Below the pieces are notes generated by a model, which saw only the letters and a list, made by a program, of their open reading frames with translations, was not told where the DNA came from and ran no database searches. A stretch of 64,000 nucleotides of DNA. Source: Pieris napi. Taxonomy: Eukaryota > Arthropoda > Insecta > Lepidoptera > Pieridae. The stretch is from contig NC_062258.1 in NCBI RefSeq assembly GCF_905475465.1, positions 2,170,001 through 2,234,000 of the forward strand. The letters run 5' to 3'. The position numbers were made by a program, and so were the translations under genes. This document shows positions 44,001-53,715 of this stretch, in pieces. Within the stretch, counting starts at the first letter, position 1. Each line of letters starts with the position of its first letter.

Positions 44001-46382
44001 TATCTGGGAGGGACTAACTCAGCGTCAGCTATCGAATCATTACATCCTGTTTCCGTAACTGCAAACAAATCTACAGAGATTGATGAGACACTCATATAAA
44101 ATTCCTTTAACTTGGTCCGAAGACCCCTCACATTTTGGTAACATATCTTAATAGGTCTACTTCCATCGTTTTGGGTTATTTGGTGATCTCCGAAACCACA
44201 CCCAATCACAATATTCAACATTAATAGGCCAATTATCCGGTTTACATAATAACTCATATTCATATTCTGGTACCCCGATAATGAATGATGCGTAATCCTT
44301 TTCTCTTTTATGATTAATTTTTTCAACTCTTATAGACACTTCCCTAGCATATATGACGTTCTTAACATAGTTCTCCAGACATTCTAAACTTGTCTCTTTG
44401 TTTAGACGCCACACATGCAGAAACTTTTTCCGCTCAGCTCCACAAATCTCCACTACATCGCTTCTACCTCCTTTTTTTACCTCACAGCTGGGGTATTTTC
44501 CACGTTGATATTTTCCAACTCTTTAATTTGTCTTATCGCCACAGTTTTCCCTTTCAACATTGGTTTCCATTTCTTGATCTTTATTTCTACGTGCTACATC
44601 TTCAGTTACCCTATTTGTTTTCCCCGTAACAGCACTCTGCTTTAAGCTGTTGTTTTTTATTTGGCTCGAGCTCTGTTTTTAAAAAAAAAAAAAAAATATA
44701 TATATATATAAGGGATATAAGGGATTATATAAGGGAGCAAACGAGCCTACGGGACAGCCCAAGGACACCCATTTTAGTAGGTGCCTTGTGAGAACTTCTA
44801 TCCCTATAAATTAAAAAAACATAGTGTTGGCCTTGTTGCTTGATCGACTCTCACCTGAGGCCAAGGGAAGCTCGTTTGCTTAAGAAACAGATTCATACAT
44901 TTAAGACCCAGACCAAAGGCTGAATGTTTTTTGGATATTATCAGGAAACATACCTGAGCCAGATATCGCGACACACGCCATTGATTAATTGCTGTCCTTC
45001 CTTGCAGTTTGGTGGTACCACAATTGTGTTTTTGTCTTTGTGATCCTCAGGAATTCTAAAAGATAGAACTTCTTTACGCGCGTGAGGGGGAATGCTATTC
45101 CCTCACGCGGTAAAATTGCAAACAAAACATTTAATGAATCCATAGGGATGATTAGTCCCTTGCGCGAGATGCTGGAGCAGTCTCCGTCAAAGGCAAAAAG
45201 CCTTCAAATCTCTTTCCCCGTACTAGACTATCTAAATTAGTTAGTAATTCTTTTTTGGGAAAAGGGATACTCTTCTTTAATAAACTCCCAGAGACTCTTT
45301 TATGTCTGCCTTTTAATAAATTTAAGAAATGTATTAAAGAAAAGCTGTGTAAAAAGGCTTACTAGAAGTCAACGACTATCTAGTTCATAAAAGGGCCTGA
45401 GACTAGTGCTAGACAGACTAATTCTAATTAATTTGCGATATTTGTTTTAAAATAAATGTTTTTAGTTGATTTGCTATTTTAAAAGAGTACCGAGAGTTTT
45501 TTACGCCGGCTTTTTCTCTCGGCCTACACCCTCTGTCTTCTTTGCCGATGAGCAGGGATGCCTACAGATTCAAATTTAATTACATGGAATAAGTGATACC
45601 TGTATCTTATGTTCCATAATAAACATTTTTTTTTATATTAAAATTGAAAAAGTGAACAGAAAAATTTCAACGACTGGTGTGTTTCGTTGAGATGATATGA
45701 ATAAGTTATGGTGTCATGTATCCGTAGAATCAATTCTGTCTAATTAATTATGCTTATGGAACTATTATATCTCTATCCAATTCCAAAAGCAAGTGATCCA
45801 AAAGCAGTGGGTTCAGCGTGCGACTCTCTTCCTGAGGTTGTAGAACCCCGTGCACCAATGGACTTTCTATGTGGGCATTTTAACGGCCGAACGGTGAAGG
45901 AAAACATCGTGTTTAAGCGTGCCTTAGGCCCAAAATGGCGTGTGTTAATTAATCCATTGTTCCATTCAAAAGTGATTATGTATAAATAAAGAACATACAC
46001 TGCTCGTGGTGCTGGAGCCGAGATCCTCCAAACATCCCGGCACACGCCGTTAATCAATATTTGGCCGTCTTTGCAGTTCGGTGGAACTGTTATGACGCTT
46101 GGTTGGTTACCTCTGAAAGATTTACAATTTCAATCGTTTAATAGTTTATTTTTGTAACAGTGGGAATACGGGCAGGAGGCTCACCACCGCACATGGTCAC
46201 TCACATTGCCAGAAGGCTCGCCAGTGCGTTGCTGCTCTTTGCTTAAAGGACCTTAAGTTAAATTGGTTCGGAAATACTTCAGCGGGCAGCTGGTCCACTG
46301 GTGCAAAAACTGCCTTAAAAAACGCTCAGTTGTTTCATGAAACAGATACAGAAATCTGATGCAGAATGGGTTATAGCATACT

Positions 46383-46443
<61 letters not shown>

Positions 46444-49400
46444 ATATATATATATATATTCAATATATATATATATATTCAATATAAATAGATACTAACG
46501 TTGCCCTAGGTGCTGGGATCTGGTACCAAATATCTCGGCACTCGCCGTTGACAAGCTCTTGACCTTCTTTACAGTTGGGCGGAACGGTTATGACGTTATG
46601 TCGGTCGGCTCTGTAAACAATTTTTAATCGTTTAATACTGAAATAATTACAATAAAACAGTGATGAAAAATACTCCAAGATCGAAACCCCTCAAACCGAG
46701 TGTACAACAAAGACTTTGGAGGTTTTTAATCGATATTTACAGAAATTTAACACAAAACGACAACGTCCTAAGTAATTTGTCGATGGGGACAATGCATTGT
46801 ATTCTAAAGCACATACAAATTATTGTGATGCGGTGAACATTATGAGCAACTCCATAGAGACCTTTCTCCGCGTCTTTTTGCTGTGTTAATTATTTTCTTT
46901 ATTCCTACTTAATTATTTATTTATAATGTACTCGTATATTTGCGGATGCTTGGCAGACCCATGCGAATTCAACGAGGGACTCTTCGTATAATAACTAATT
47001 AAAGTAATAAATCTAGGGGGGAAATATAGCAAATACTGAGTATGAGAAGAACTCAATAGGAATTGAATTAATTTTCCCAATAAATTGAAATGCCATTTCT
47101 CGGTTCCAGTACCCAAAACACCACCTCAGTTGTTTTTGTTAAGTGGTTTTGAATAAGAAAATGATTTCACGCTTTAATTCAATAGACATCATCTTCTTCG
47201 GACCCATGGCAAAAGCAAAAATCGCGAACGATCAAAAATTCTTCGAAACAAGCAGAGGTCTAGTCTGAGGTAGAAGAAACTCTTAGTGTGTGATTCCTCC
47301 AAATCTTGCTCTCATCTTAAAGCAAAATATCGCGCAAAACACTCTTATATCGAGGTAGGGCCAGGGCCGCGCCGCCCCTATGTGCGAAGTGTGCGGCGCA
47401 GGGCGCTTACACAATAACATATATTCTTTGTAGAGGAGTATGTGTAAGCAAGTAGGTGCAATAGGCGTAAATTTATCTAACAAAACATATATTTCGCTTA
47501 TTGTACACGTCCCCCAAGATAACATTTACCATTGTGGTTTAATTTCATTATTTGTCTGTCTTTTGTATTAAGATGATGACGCCGAGGCTACGTCCGTTCC
47601 TCTCCCTGAATAAGCAAGCGTAAGCGAACCTATTTAGGGAAATATAATCTAAGTATATAAAATACGTTAAAACATGAAGAAAGGCTCTGCCGGGGGACGG
47701 TGTACTCTGAATCTAGCTTCTATATATTTCCCCAGACACGAAAGTCAAAGTGTCATAAATACTTAAGTGAATATAATAATAATAAAATACTAAATATGCG
47801 ATAAAATACTTATCATAATCCGACATAATTATTGCAATGTGATAAGGATAAACGTCATTAAAGGCGAAGTTTTTGTTGCACAAACAGATTAGAAACACAA
47901 AACATTTATTAAATATAATTTGAAAGCTTATGGCTCCTCACAAGAGGTTTGCATTACACCGTATTTACCATGGAGAGTGTTCAGAGGAGTTGTTCCGGTT
48001 AATACCTGCAGCTGAGTTTCATTCGGACGTCCGTCGTTCCACAACTGAGCGTTTAAAGGCAGTTTTTGGGCACCACCACTATGTGGAACCAGCCCATTCA
48101 TGTTAAGTGATACCACCGCCCATGGACACTCACATTGCCAGAGGGCTCGCGAGTACGTTGCAGGCCTTTTAAAAATTGGTACGCTCTTTTCTTGAAGGAC
48201 CCTAAGTAAATTGGTTCAAAAATACATCGATGGGCAGCTGGTTACACATAGTCCAAGTTTCGCGGAAAAAACGTTCAGTTGTGGAACGACTGACGTCGAG
48301 GTGATACGGGAATATCATACGCCTCGACGTCTGATGAAACTCTGCTGCAGGTATTAATCCGAACAACTTTTCTGAACACTTTCCATGGTAAATGCGGTAG
48401 AAGTTGCAGAGTGACCCCACATCTCTACGGATTCCAATGCTGGCGGTGGCTTTAAGAAGAGTGTCTTCGAAAAGAGGAGTGACATAGGGTGTGTGGGTGA
48501 GTGTGAAGATTGTTAGTGATTGTATAAATCAAGAAAGTGGTTAAAGAAAGAGCCTCTGATGGAGAAAAAGCGTTGTGCGAAGAAAGTGCGTTTCTTCGAT
48601 AGCGATAGGTTTGATTTAGTGTGTTCGGTGTTTGTTTCTAAAAAGTCTTCTTCCATTAGGTATCTGTTACTGTAGTCTATCCGTTAAGTTTCATTTCATG
48701 CTACAATTTTGAGGTTAAATAGAAAATGTATCATAAAAATGGCACGTTGGTCAACATTAGAAGAGTATTAGGAAGAAAAGGCTGATCACCTAATATTCAA
48801 ACAAAAATTACCACATGTACTTCCAGTAAGGATAGTGAACCCGACAGAATACTGGCGCAGGCAAGAATCTGGGCATCTGTTTAGTCCTTCTTAAAGGAAA
48901 TTTCTCTTCTCTTCTTAATAGCTTGTGTCAATTAGCTGTCTCGAATAACCATTAGCTAGATGAGCAACAAATTGGTGTCATTTAAATAGTAATAATAATA
49001 AATCGTTTTTTATATAACATGGCGCATACAGAGGGCTCATCTGATGTTATGTGATACCGCCCATAAATTGTCACGCTCTTTGAAGGACCCTAAGTCGAAT
49101 TGATTCGGAAATCATCAACTGGTTCCACATAGTGGTGGTAAAAGCTACCTTAAGCTCTCACCACCACTATGTGGAACTGCTCAGTGGTTAAACGTCGAGG
49201 TGGAATTTCGTGTATAAAGGCCGATTTACATTATCTTAGTGTTTAGGAGAGTATTTAAGTACAAGTTGAAAGCCAAGTTCTTTAGTGCTTTAGTGCGTTG
49301 CGAGTAAACGTTTACATTTCTTCCAGTAGAGTATCATTACAGCGCCACAATGAACGCGCAACGACGTCGGCAAATACGCTCTATTCTGCGCAAAATACTA

Positions 49401-50093
49401 ACTGTAGTTATGGAACAAATAGAAGACGAGATTTTATTCGAAATAAATAAACTAAATATAAATAATTAACAAAATAGCTTCTTTTGAGGCAGTGTATGCC
49501 GAATGCCTAGCCTGTTTGTTTTTGTATAAATTGTTTTTAACGTTCCACAAACATTCGTGAACAACATATTCAGACACAAATTTGATAGTTGTATCTTCCG
49601 ACCATTTAGCCATCTTTAAAAATAAAAAAACACGCACGCGTTTCTCGACACTTATGCACTCTCCTAATATATAAAGATTTGACTAAATTACGTGTTTACA
49701 CACAACGAGGGAAGATCTCGGGGGGTGCGCGGGCGCGGGAGGGGTATCACTTGAAACAAAAATAAAAAGCGATTCTATTTTGATTCAACTTGAAAGTCAA
49801 GTAGAACCGTACTAAAGCAAGTAGCGTTTACATGTTTCAACTAAAGTACTATCCTAAAGCACTCTCCTAAACACTAAGATAATGTAAATCGGCCATAACA
49901 CAATAAATTATACCTAAAGCTTCCACATCACGCTATCCAGTAAAAAGTGAACAAATACAAACACGGCCAGAGCCATTTAATACGAAAACATGAATAACTC
50001 ACTCTTGTCCCTGACGCCAGACGTCCCGACAGATTCCGTTAATCAACTGTTTAGGTGGAAGGCAGTTTGATGGTGACGTGATGATGTTATTAT
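36183..50093 (-). CDS. Modular cysteine-rich secreted-protein gene with duplicated exons, partial model
   Basis: Exons in transcription order: 50093-50003, 46610-46500, 46112-45999, 45055-44954 and terminal 36312-36183 (stop TAA). The first four each encode one module with two cysteines: NNIITSPSNCLPPKQLINGI then CRDVW; VITVPPNCKEGQELVNGECR; VITVPPNCKDGQILINGVCR; and TIVVPPNCKEGQQLINGVCR. The last encodes NIIDVPNQCPKGYRPDANGV then CRPIL and a stop. Borders are AG/GT. The second, third and fourth exons each start with one and end with two bases of a split codon, so they can be joined in any order, as can the terminal exon's acceptor. Two modules carry a PAPRA tail after CRDxW. I know VP-x-C-P-x-G...CR modules from small secreted insect proteins of unknown function. 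The signal-peptide exon (above 50.1 kb) was not found. The last intron holds the nested LINEs. Confidence 0.65.
36447..36688 (+). mobile_element. SINE copy, full length
   Basis: Runs from GCCTAGTGGCTTCAGCGTGC (box A-like), through GGTGGTAGAACCCCAGC (box B-like), GGCGTGTGTCAGGCACAGGA and ATCATGAAACAGATACAGAA, to GGTTGTAGCGCCACTGATTT, then an AT-rich tail. One of the most complete copies here, with a small deletion after CTATGTGCG. Confidence 0.85.
36690..37680. other. No gene; old repeat scrap
   Basis: 37055-37140 matches about 90-200 at the window start (unclassified repeat). No coding frame is supported; the 72-codon frame at 37414 has no family resemblance. Confidence 0.4.
38041..41463 (-). 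mobile_element. Jockey-type LINE, 5'-truncated, with intact ORF2 and poly-A
   Basis: Begins near 41463 with TGAAATAACCTGTGACAGAG followed by the complement, a potential hairpin. It carries a GC-rich leader and ORF2, and ends in about 29 A residues (T on + at 38041-38069) immediately after the TAA stop, so there is no 3' UTR. It is visibly more GC-rich than its surroundings. ORF1 is missing, and only about 230 bp precede ORF2. This is the source family of most Jockey 3' fragments listed in this window, and the only copy with an intact frame. Confidence 0.85.
38068..41232 (-). CDS. Jockey ORF2: endonuclease and reverse transcriptase
   Basis: An intact 1054-codon frame. It has a Pro/Gly/Arg-rich N-terminus, then an AP-type endonuclease (residues about 70-290: VDFTNVRGLNSN, LLFLTETQISS, EIVILGDFNAHHADWLG, GSSDHCVV). 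A reverse transcriptase follows at residues about 500-800 (SGPDGIPPIVL, DPSNYRPIAITSLFSKIMET, AVSLDIAKAFDRVWH, GVPQGCVLSPTLFLLHINDM, IHCYADDSTGDTFY with the YADD catalytic pair). The C-terminal region ends RYHLTSGEPPARLPPVL, stop. The enzyme nicks target DNA and copies element RNA at the nick. All catalytic motifs look intact. The copy lacks ORF1, so autonomy is doubtful. Many smaller frames on either strand here are shadows created by the high GC content. Confidence 0.92.
44157..44625 (-). pseudogene. LINE ORF1 C-terminal remnant
   Basis: The frame 44524-44157 encodes VVEICGAERKKFLHVWRLNK, ASFIIGVPEYEYELLCKPDN and WPINVEYCDWVWFR. This is an RRM-like domain seen at the C-terminus of many insect LINE ORF1 proteins. 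Upstream, VTGKTNRVTEDVARRNKDQE continues in the same frame but is cut by a TAA near 44526. It overlaps the ORF2 start by about 170 bp in another frame. The 5' part is missing. Confidence 0.6.
44700..44810. repeat. Interspersed repeat (GCAAACGAG family) plus (TA)n
   Basis: After a short TA run, GGAGCAAACGAGCCTACGGG then GACACCCATTTTAGTAGGTG match 5473-5645. Confidence 0.5.
45808..45960 (+). mobile_element. SINE fragment
   Basis: TTCAGCGTGCGACTCTC, GAGGTTGTAGAACCCC, GTGCACCAATGGACTTTCTA, GGTGAAGGAAAACATCGT and GGCGTGTGTTA, then lost. Lies between two exons of the modular cysteine-rich gene. Confidence 0.75.
46155..46345 (-). mobile_element. Jockey 3' fragment
   Basis: Inverted GGGCAGGAGGCTCACC, CTCACATTGCCAGAAGGCTC, AATTGGTTCGGAAATACTTC and AACGCTCAGTTGTTTC. 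Intronic in the modular gene. Confidence 0.7.
46384..46490. repeat. (TA)n microsatellite, interrupted
   Basis: A run of about 26 TA units, then two shorter TA runs separated by TTCAATA, ending just before the splice donor of the exon at 46500-46610. Confidence 0.9.
46680..47935. other. Intronic sequence, no feature recognised
   Basis: Lies between exons of the modular gene. No further two-cysteine module was found on either strand, and no transposon family was identified. Confidence 0.4.
47940..48440. mobile_element. Two Jockey 3' fragments in opposite orientation
   Basis: 47955-48090 reads on + (TTTACCATGGAGAGTGTTCA ... CACCACTATGTGGAACCAGC). 48093-48440 reads on - (GTTAAGTGATACCACCGCCC ... 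CAGAGTGACCCCACATCTCT on +). They meet tail to tail. The - copy extends further upstream into the CIFYRIYHGE codons and beyond. Confidence 0.7.
48445..48790 (+). repeat. Interspersed repeat of the GGTCGGTGTTTATTTCC family
   Basis: After Jockey-derived sequence to 48490, the segment AAGAAAGTGGTTAAAGAAAG then GAAAGTGCGTTTCTTC then TGTGTTCGGTGTTTGTTTCT then CTATCCGTTAAGTTTCATTT parallels 7115-7290 and inverted 21540-21900. Confidence 0.45.
49015..49212. mobile_element. Jockey 3' fragments, inverted pair
   Basis: Inverted GAAGGACCCTAAGTCGAATT and TGGTTCCACATAGTGGTGGT, then a + scrap ACCACCACTATGTGGAAC, then again inverted CGTCGAGGTGGAATTTCG. Rearranged remnants directly before the Harbinger element. 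Confidence 0.6.
49219..49894. mobile_element. Deleted PIF/Harbinger element
   Basis: Perfect 34-bp inverted repeats start GGCCGATTTACATTATCTTA. The flanks read ATAAA and ATAAC, so the duplication is not exact. Inside, a + strand start MNAQRRRQIRSILRKILTVV (49350 on) looks like the N-terminus of a Harbinger transposase. A - strand frame (49610-49452) gives MAKWSEDTTIKFVSEY then VVHECLWNVKNNLYKNKQAR, a MADF/Myb-like DNA-binding domain. Two divergent or convergent genes, transposase and MADF/Myb protein, are the normal Harbinger arrangement. Both are truncated to their first exon-size pieces. Confidence 0.75.
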
Positions 50094-50297
50094 CTATCAA
50101 TTTGCCCATGGGCAAATGATATTAAGCAAACAAACGCTAGAGGTATCATTGTTAATGCACTGAATCAAATGAAACGCTTAATATATGATTGAGTAATCAA
50201 TTTTAATCAGTTTTGATTAGATTACATTGTTGTATTGTAATAAAATTCCTCATTGGTCTAGTTGTTAAGATAATAAAATAAATCAGAGGAGAGTTAT

Positions 50298-50699
50298 GTT
50301 TGGTGGCGGTTGTTGTATGGATATGTTCAAATGAAACACTTTGTTTGAAGCTGGGTAACCACTGGCTTTAATTATTTAAAACATGAGCTTATAACAAAGA
50401 TATCATTAGAGGGGTTGCGACGATGGATTAACAATGTGGTTTCCTCTATATTATATTGTAATGTTTGTATTGTATTGTATCTTCTGTCGATCCGAAGTGG
50501 TGGAGGCCTGATGACCTGTAACACAGGTACTCTTACCTTTAGCAGGCATCAGTCTCACACAGACTTACTTTTCCATAAACAGAAGTATAATATAACTGTC
50601 ACTTGCTTATGTCCTAAGTTTAGTTTTTGTGAGAAAATAAATAAATAAATAAATTTAACATATATCTGAACATATCCATACAATAACCGCCACCGAAAC
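50298..50699. mobile_element. 402-bp MITE with 32-bp inverted repeats
   Basis: GTTTGGTGGCGGTTGTTGTA ... at the left and its complement (GTTTCGGTGGCGGTTATTGT) at the right, with two mismatches and one extra base. The interior contains GTGGTGGAGGCCTGATGACC and no ORF of note. The superfamily is undetermined. Confidence 0.7.
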
Positions 50700-51184
50700 T
50701 AATTTGCCACTAATTTATTTTATCATACATCTAATCTGGCGTACATGAAAAATTATTACGCTTTTGACCTGAACAATCAATTCAATAACAATAAAACACC
50801 AATCTTTAAATACCAATAGATACATAGTTTTTTTTTGTAGTTGTATTTATCCTAACTTCCTTTAGTACTATTGATCGGATCCCCTTCAGGTAAAGGCCTC
50901 CGCCAGCTTTTCCAAATTTCTCAATCTGGCTTGCTTTCTTTCTCCATTCCCTTCCTGCTAACACTTCTATCTATAAATAAGAGAGACATAACAACATTTA
51001 TTGTTATAAAACATCTTAAATACCACTTACACATATTCACATATATATTATTTAGTTACTAGAACATGAAAAACTGTCCAGGGATTTTATATTAGGTTCC
51101 AATTTGGTTAGCTTTATCTAGATTTTGGTTGCCCCCTTAACAATTAAATGTGGGGCGCGAACCCCATATGAAAAATTAACTGTA
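50700..51184. other. No gene seen
   Basis: AT-rich intergenic sequence; nothing recognised on either strand. Confidence 0.4.
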
Positions 51185-51560
51185 CCTACCTATATATATT
51201 AAAGTAATCTTAGGCCCCATTTGACGCCTAGCATCTTTTTACATTGATAAAAGGCGATCGTTGCTTTGTTTAGTTTATGTTCAAGGTGTTTGTTCCAAAG
51301 CATTTTGCTGTCTAGAATCACACCTAAGTACTTGACGTTTTCCTTTAGTTTTAGTTCAGTGTTGAAGAGTTTTGGTAGCCTGTACGGTCCAAGAACTCTT
51401 CGGTTTGTAAATAGGACTAGTTCCGTTTTTGATGGGTTGACAGATAGCTCTTGCTGATTGCAACATCTCTCCATTACTCTGAAAGCCCTTCTCATGAGAT
51501 CCCATAAGGTGCTTTCAAAGTTCCCCGATGCTAGGATAGCTATGTCATCCGCATACCCTA
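51185..51560 (-). mobile_element. LINE reverse transcriptase fragment
   Basis: The - strand from 51560 reads GYADDIAILASGNFESTL, then MRRAFRVMERCCNQQ, LSVNPSKTELVLFTNRR, LKLKENVKYLGVILDSKMLW and KMLGVKWGLR. The YADD catalytic motif and the SVNPSKTE...KYLGVILDSKL order are typical of R1/LOA/I-type LINE reverse transcriptases. This subfamily differs from the other LINEs here. It is truncated at both sides, and the retained frame is open. Confidence 0.75.
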
Positions 51561-51917
51561 CTGTGTAAGTTTATATTTTTTAACGCTTAGTTTTGTTCAT
51601 TTGTACCTAAAACACTCGGGAATAAATTTTTACCTTATTTGGAGAACGATAACCCGACTATTTATTTTTACCGTTTATTTTTCATTTGTTCTCAGTTAGT
51701 CTCGTGATTAATACGTATTATTAAATAAATAATTAATAATCATAAAGAAAGTATTTTATTTTATTTATTAAGTTGATGACGTGAACTATTAAATAACTGG
51801 AGCAAAGCTACCGTCTAACCGTCAAGTTCTTACCACTCGCTTTTTTAACACTCGAGTTAAATTGACTGTTAATGAAAGCGCATCCCTACCAGAGCTATCC
51901 CTAACTGTGTAAAAAAA

Positions 51918-53062
51918 CTGGATTTACACTATATTTGGAGAGAGTTACAAACGCATTCGCACAAATATTAGAAAAGATAGAGTGAAATCTATAAAATCAG
52001 ATATTCAGAATAATTTGCATGGAACTGTGACCGTTCACTGGGATGGGAAATTCTTACCTAGACCTACCTTCTTAGCTAGACAGGGAATTATTACTCTTTC
52101 ACGTTTACGTACTAATTTTTAAAGTGTGTATTCGACCCACGACCACAAATTCAAAAATAGCCCTGATATCCTGATGTTTAAAAAGTTTAAAGACAACTAG
52201 AATACTATTAATTCTGCTGTTATTGACAGCAATTAACACGCAGCGACATCATAAGACCTCCTGGAGCAGTGCATTAAGCAAGGTGGTTGACTAGAGCTAT
52301 TTACTCTTTGAAAGTATGTTGCAATCTCAATTAAATATTACCGCTAAAGATAAGCGAGCACCCTAAGACGTTTGTTTATTCATTGCAGATATTCATATAT
52401 GTGAAATCATGGCTCGGCTGTAGTCTGGTGGTGAAGGCATTCAATTAAGAGTTGTGTTTTTTTAAAAGGCTTAGGGAATATAAAACTATTAACAACGAGA
52501 TATCCAAAGCAGCCCTGAGAAAGTTTAGTCAACATATTTGGTACTTGACAGAAGAAATTACTATTTAATCACTCTTTAATGAAGAAACCAAGAGAAGTAT
52601 CGTATAGAACTTACAAAGAGATAGTTTGTATGATTGTGGGAAGAGATATATTCCATAAAAAGAAGATGTTTGATTATTTGTATGGTAAGTTTAATCCCTA
52701 ACATAATACATAGTTTTATGTTAGAGTTAGCTATTAATAATTATTTTATAAAAAAATACATGGAAAAGGACCTTACGCTAAGCCTACTTTACAGAAATAA
52801 ATATTCATTTATCATATGTGTTTTATTTTTACCATTAAGTGATTTTGTGTCTGTCAAGAGCAGAAATTTATTTTCTCGTTTAAAAATGGATGAAAACTTC
52901 TTGAAGTATTTCTACCCTATTTCTACGTTGAAAGAGGTTGCCTATTTACAGGCAAAAAGAAAGGTTCTTTCTTTAAAGGCAGTGAATGATACAGCTAAAA
53001 GAGCTGTAAAACTTATGCAAGATTTTCATGGTTTAATCATTGCATTGCATAATATATAAATA
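51918..53062 (+). pseudogene. Relic of an uncharacterised multi-copy transposon-type gene
   Basis: An early block (51918-52065) reads NNLHGTVTVHWDGKFLP. A later block in the frame 52634-53059 reads SDFVSVKSRNLFSRLKMDEN and YLQAKRKVLSLKAVNDTAKR then AVKLMQDF. I associate the VHWDGKLL and VNDTAERGVxLMQDF motifs with one family of repeated, uncharacterised insect proteins that occur as genomic multi-copy genes; this is recollection, not a search. Frameshifts separate the blocks. Confidence 0.45.
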
Positions 53063-53710
53063 TAATATAATAAATTTTTATATATTTAAATGTATGTTTC
53101 TGTGCTACGAATTTTGAATAATTCCTTCAAAACCTAAAACCAAAAGAATGTTTTAAAATCTTGAGAAATGTCGTTTGTCACATCATCCAAGACATCCATC
53201 CAAGAGGCATAATTATGCTGTAATAGCAAATAGGTAACTGACATTAGTCAAATGATAGAATTTTTAGAAACGGTATTAATTGTTAGATTTATCAAGCTAA
53301 ACATAAAACCTTCTCATCGTTTCTGTGTGACAAAAGCTAGAAATGTCGAAAGAAATGTACCTAGTTCTTAGCTTGCGCAATAGATGGCGTGATTCAAATT
53401 TATTCGCACGCGTTAGATTGTACTATAATAATATATTGTCGAGAGATACCCACAGTTGTAGACTTATTGAAGTTCGTTATTTGACCGACTGATGACGCGA
53501 ATCAAAAGTAGAACGATGAAGCTGGATGTGAGGAAGTTTAGTTAGTTCATTAGTTGTTGGCGCTGGTAATATGGCGCTAAATAAATTGAGAAGAAAACTG
53601 CCAAACTTTGCCGCAAGTAGCGCTGGTATCGCTTGACTCATAACAAATGTAAACAAACGTCAAATCCCATACTTCATAATTATAAAACAAGTTAAAACCT
53701 TTTTTTTTCT
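53063..53710. other. No gene seen
   Basis: No recognisable coding or repeat signal. Confidence 0.35.
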
Positions 53711-53715
53711 CCAAA

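Larger units (their letters stand above)
37826..44326 (-). pseudogene. LINE ORF2 interrupted by nested Jockey
   Basis: The upstream part (44326-41465, 953 codons) is uninterrupted. Its endonuclease motifs include KICYQNVRGLRTKL, DLFAVTETGCNDS, VLVIGDFNLYS and DDQHPPLLV. Its RT motifs include EQYRPIAILSSPAKVLETAL, DAAYFDIKKAFDLVDNDVLL, GVTQGSNLGPMEFMIMLNDL and the catalytic LLFADDIKLYM. The frame stops where the Jockey begins (DDPIAHW, stop). The downstream part (38041-37826) reads RLSLRVPSRNLRRKSQLLDV then PRAHSN and APLTRAIHIINKI, the usual ORF2 C-terminus. The two parts are not in an exactly continuous frame under any short target duplication I could find; at most TGG is shared. Confidence 0.8.
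37685..44680 (-). mobile_element. LINE of the CR1/Kiri-like group, interrupted by a nested Jockey
   Basis: On the - strand: an ORF1 remnant (about 44625-44157), ORF2 from 44326 to 41465, the nested Jockey (41463-38041), the C-terminal end of ORF2 (38041-37826), a short 3' UTR and an (AAAT)n tail at about 37715-37685. The 5' end stops at an A-run near 44680. Excluding the nested insert it is about 3.6 kb. It occupies the last intron of the modular cysteine-rich gene on the same strand. The clade name is tentative. Confidence 0.75.

Noticed and set aside
52634..53059. 141-codon frame as a functional host membrane protein
   Set aside because: Only its second half has recognisable motifs, shared with a repeated gene family. 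The first half is AT-rich and out of register with the upstream block, consistent with a relic.
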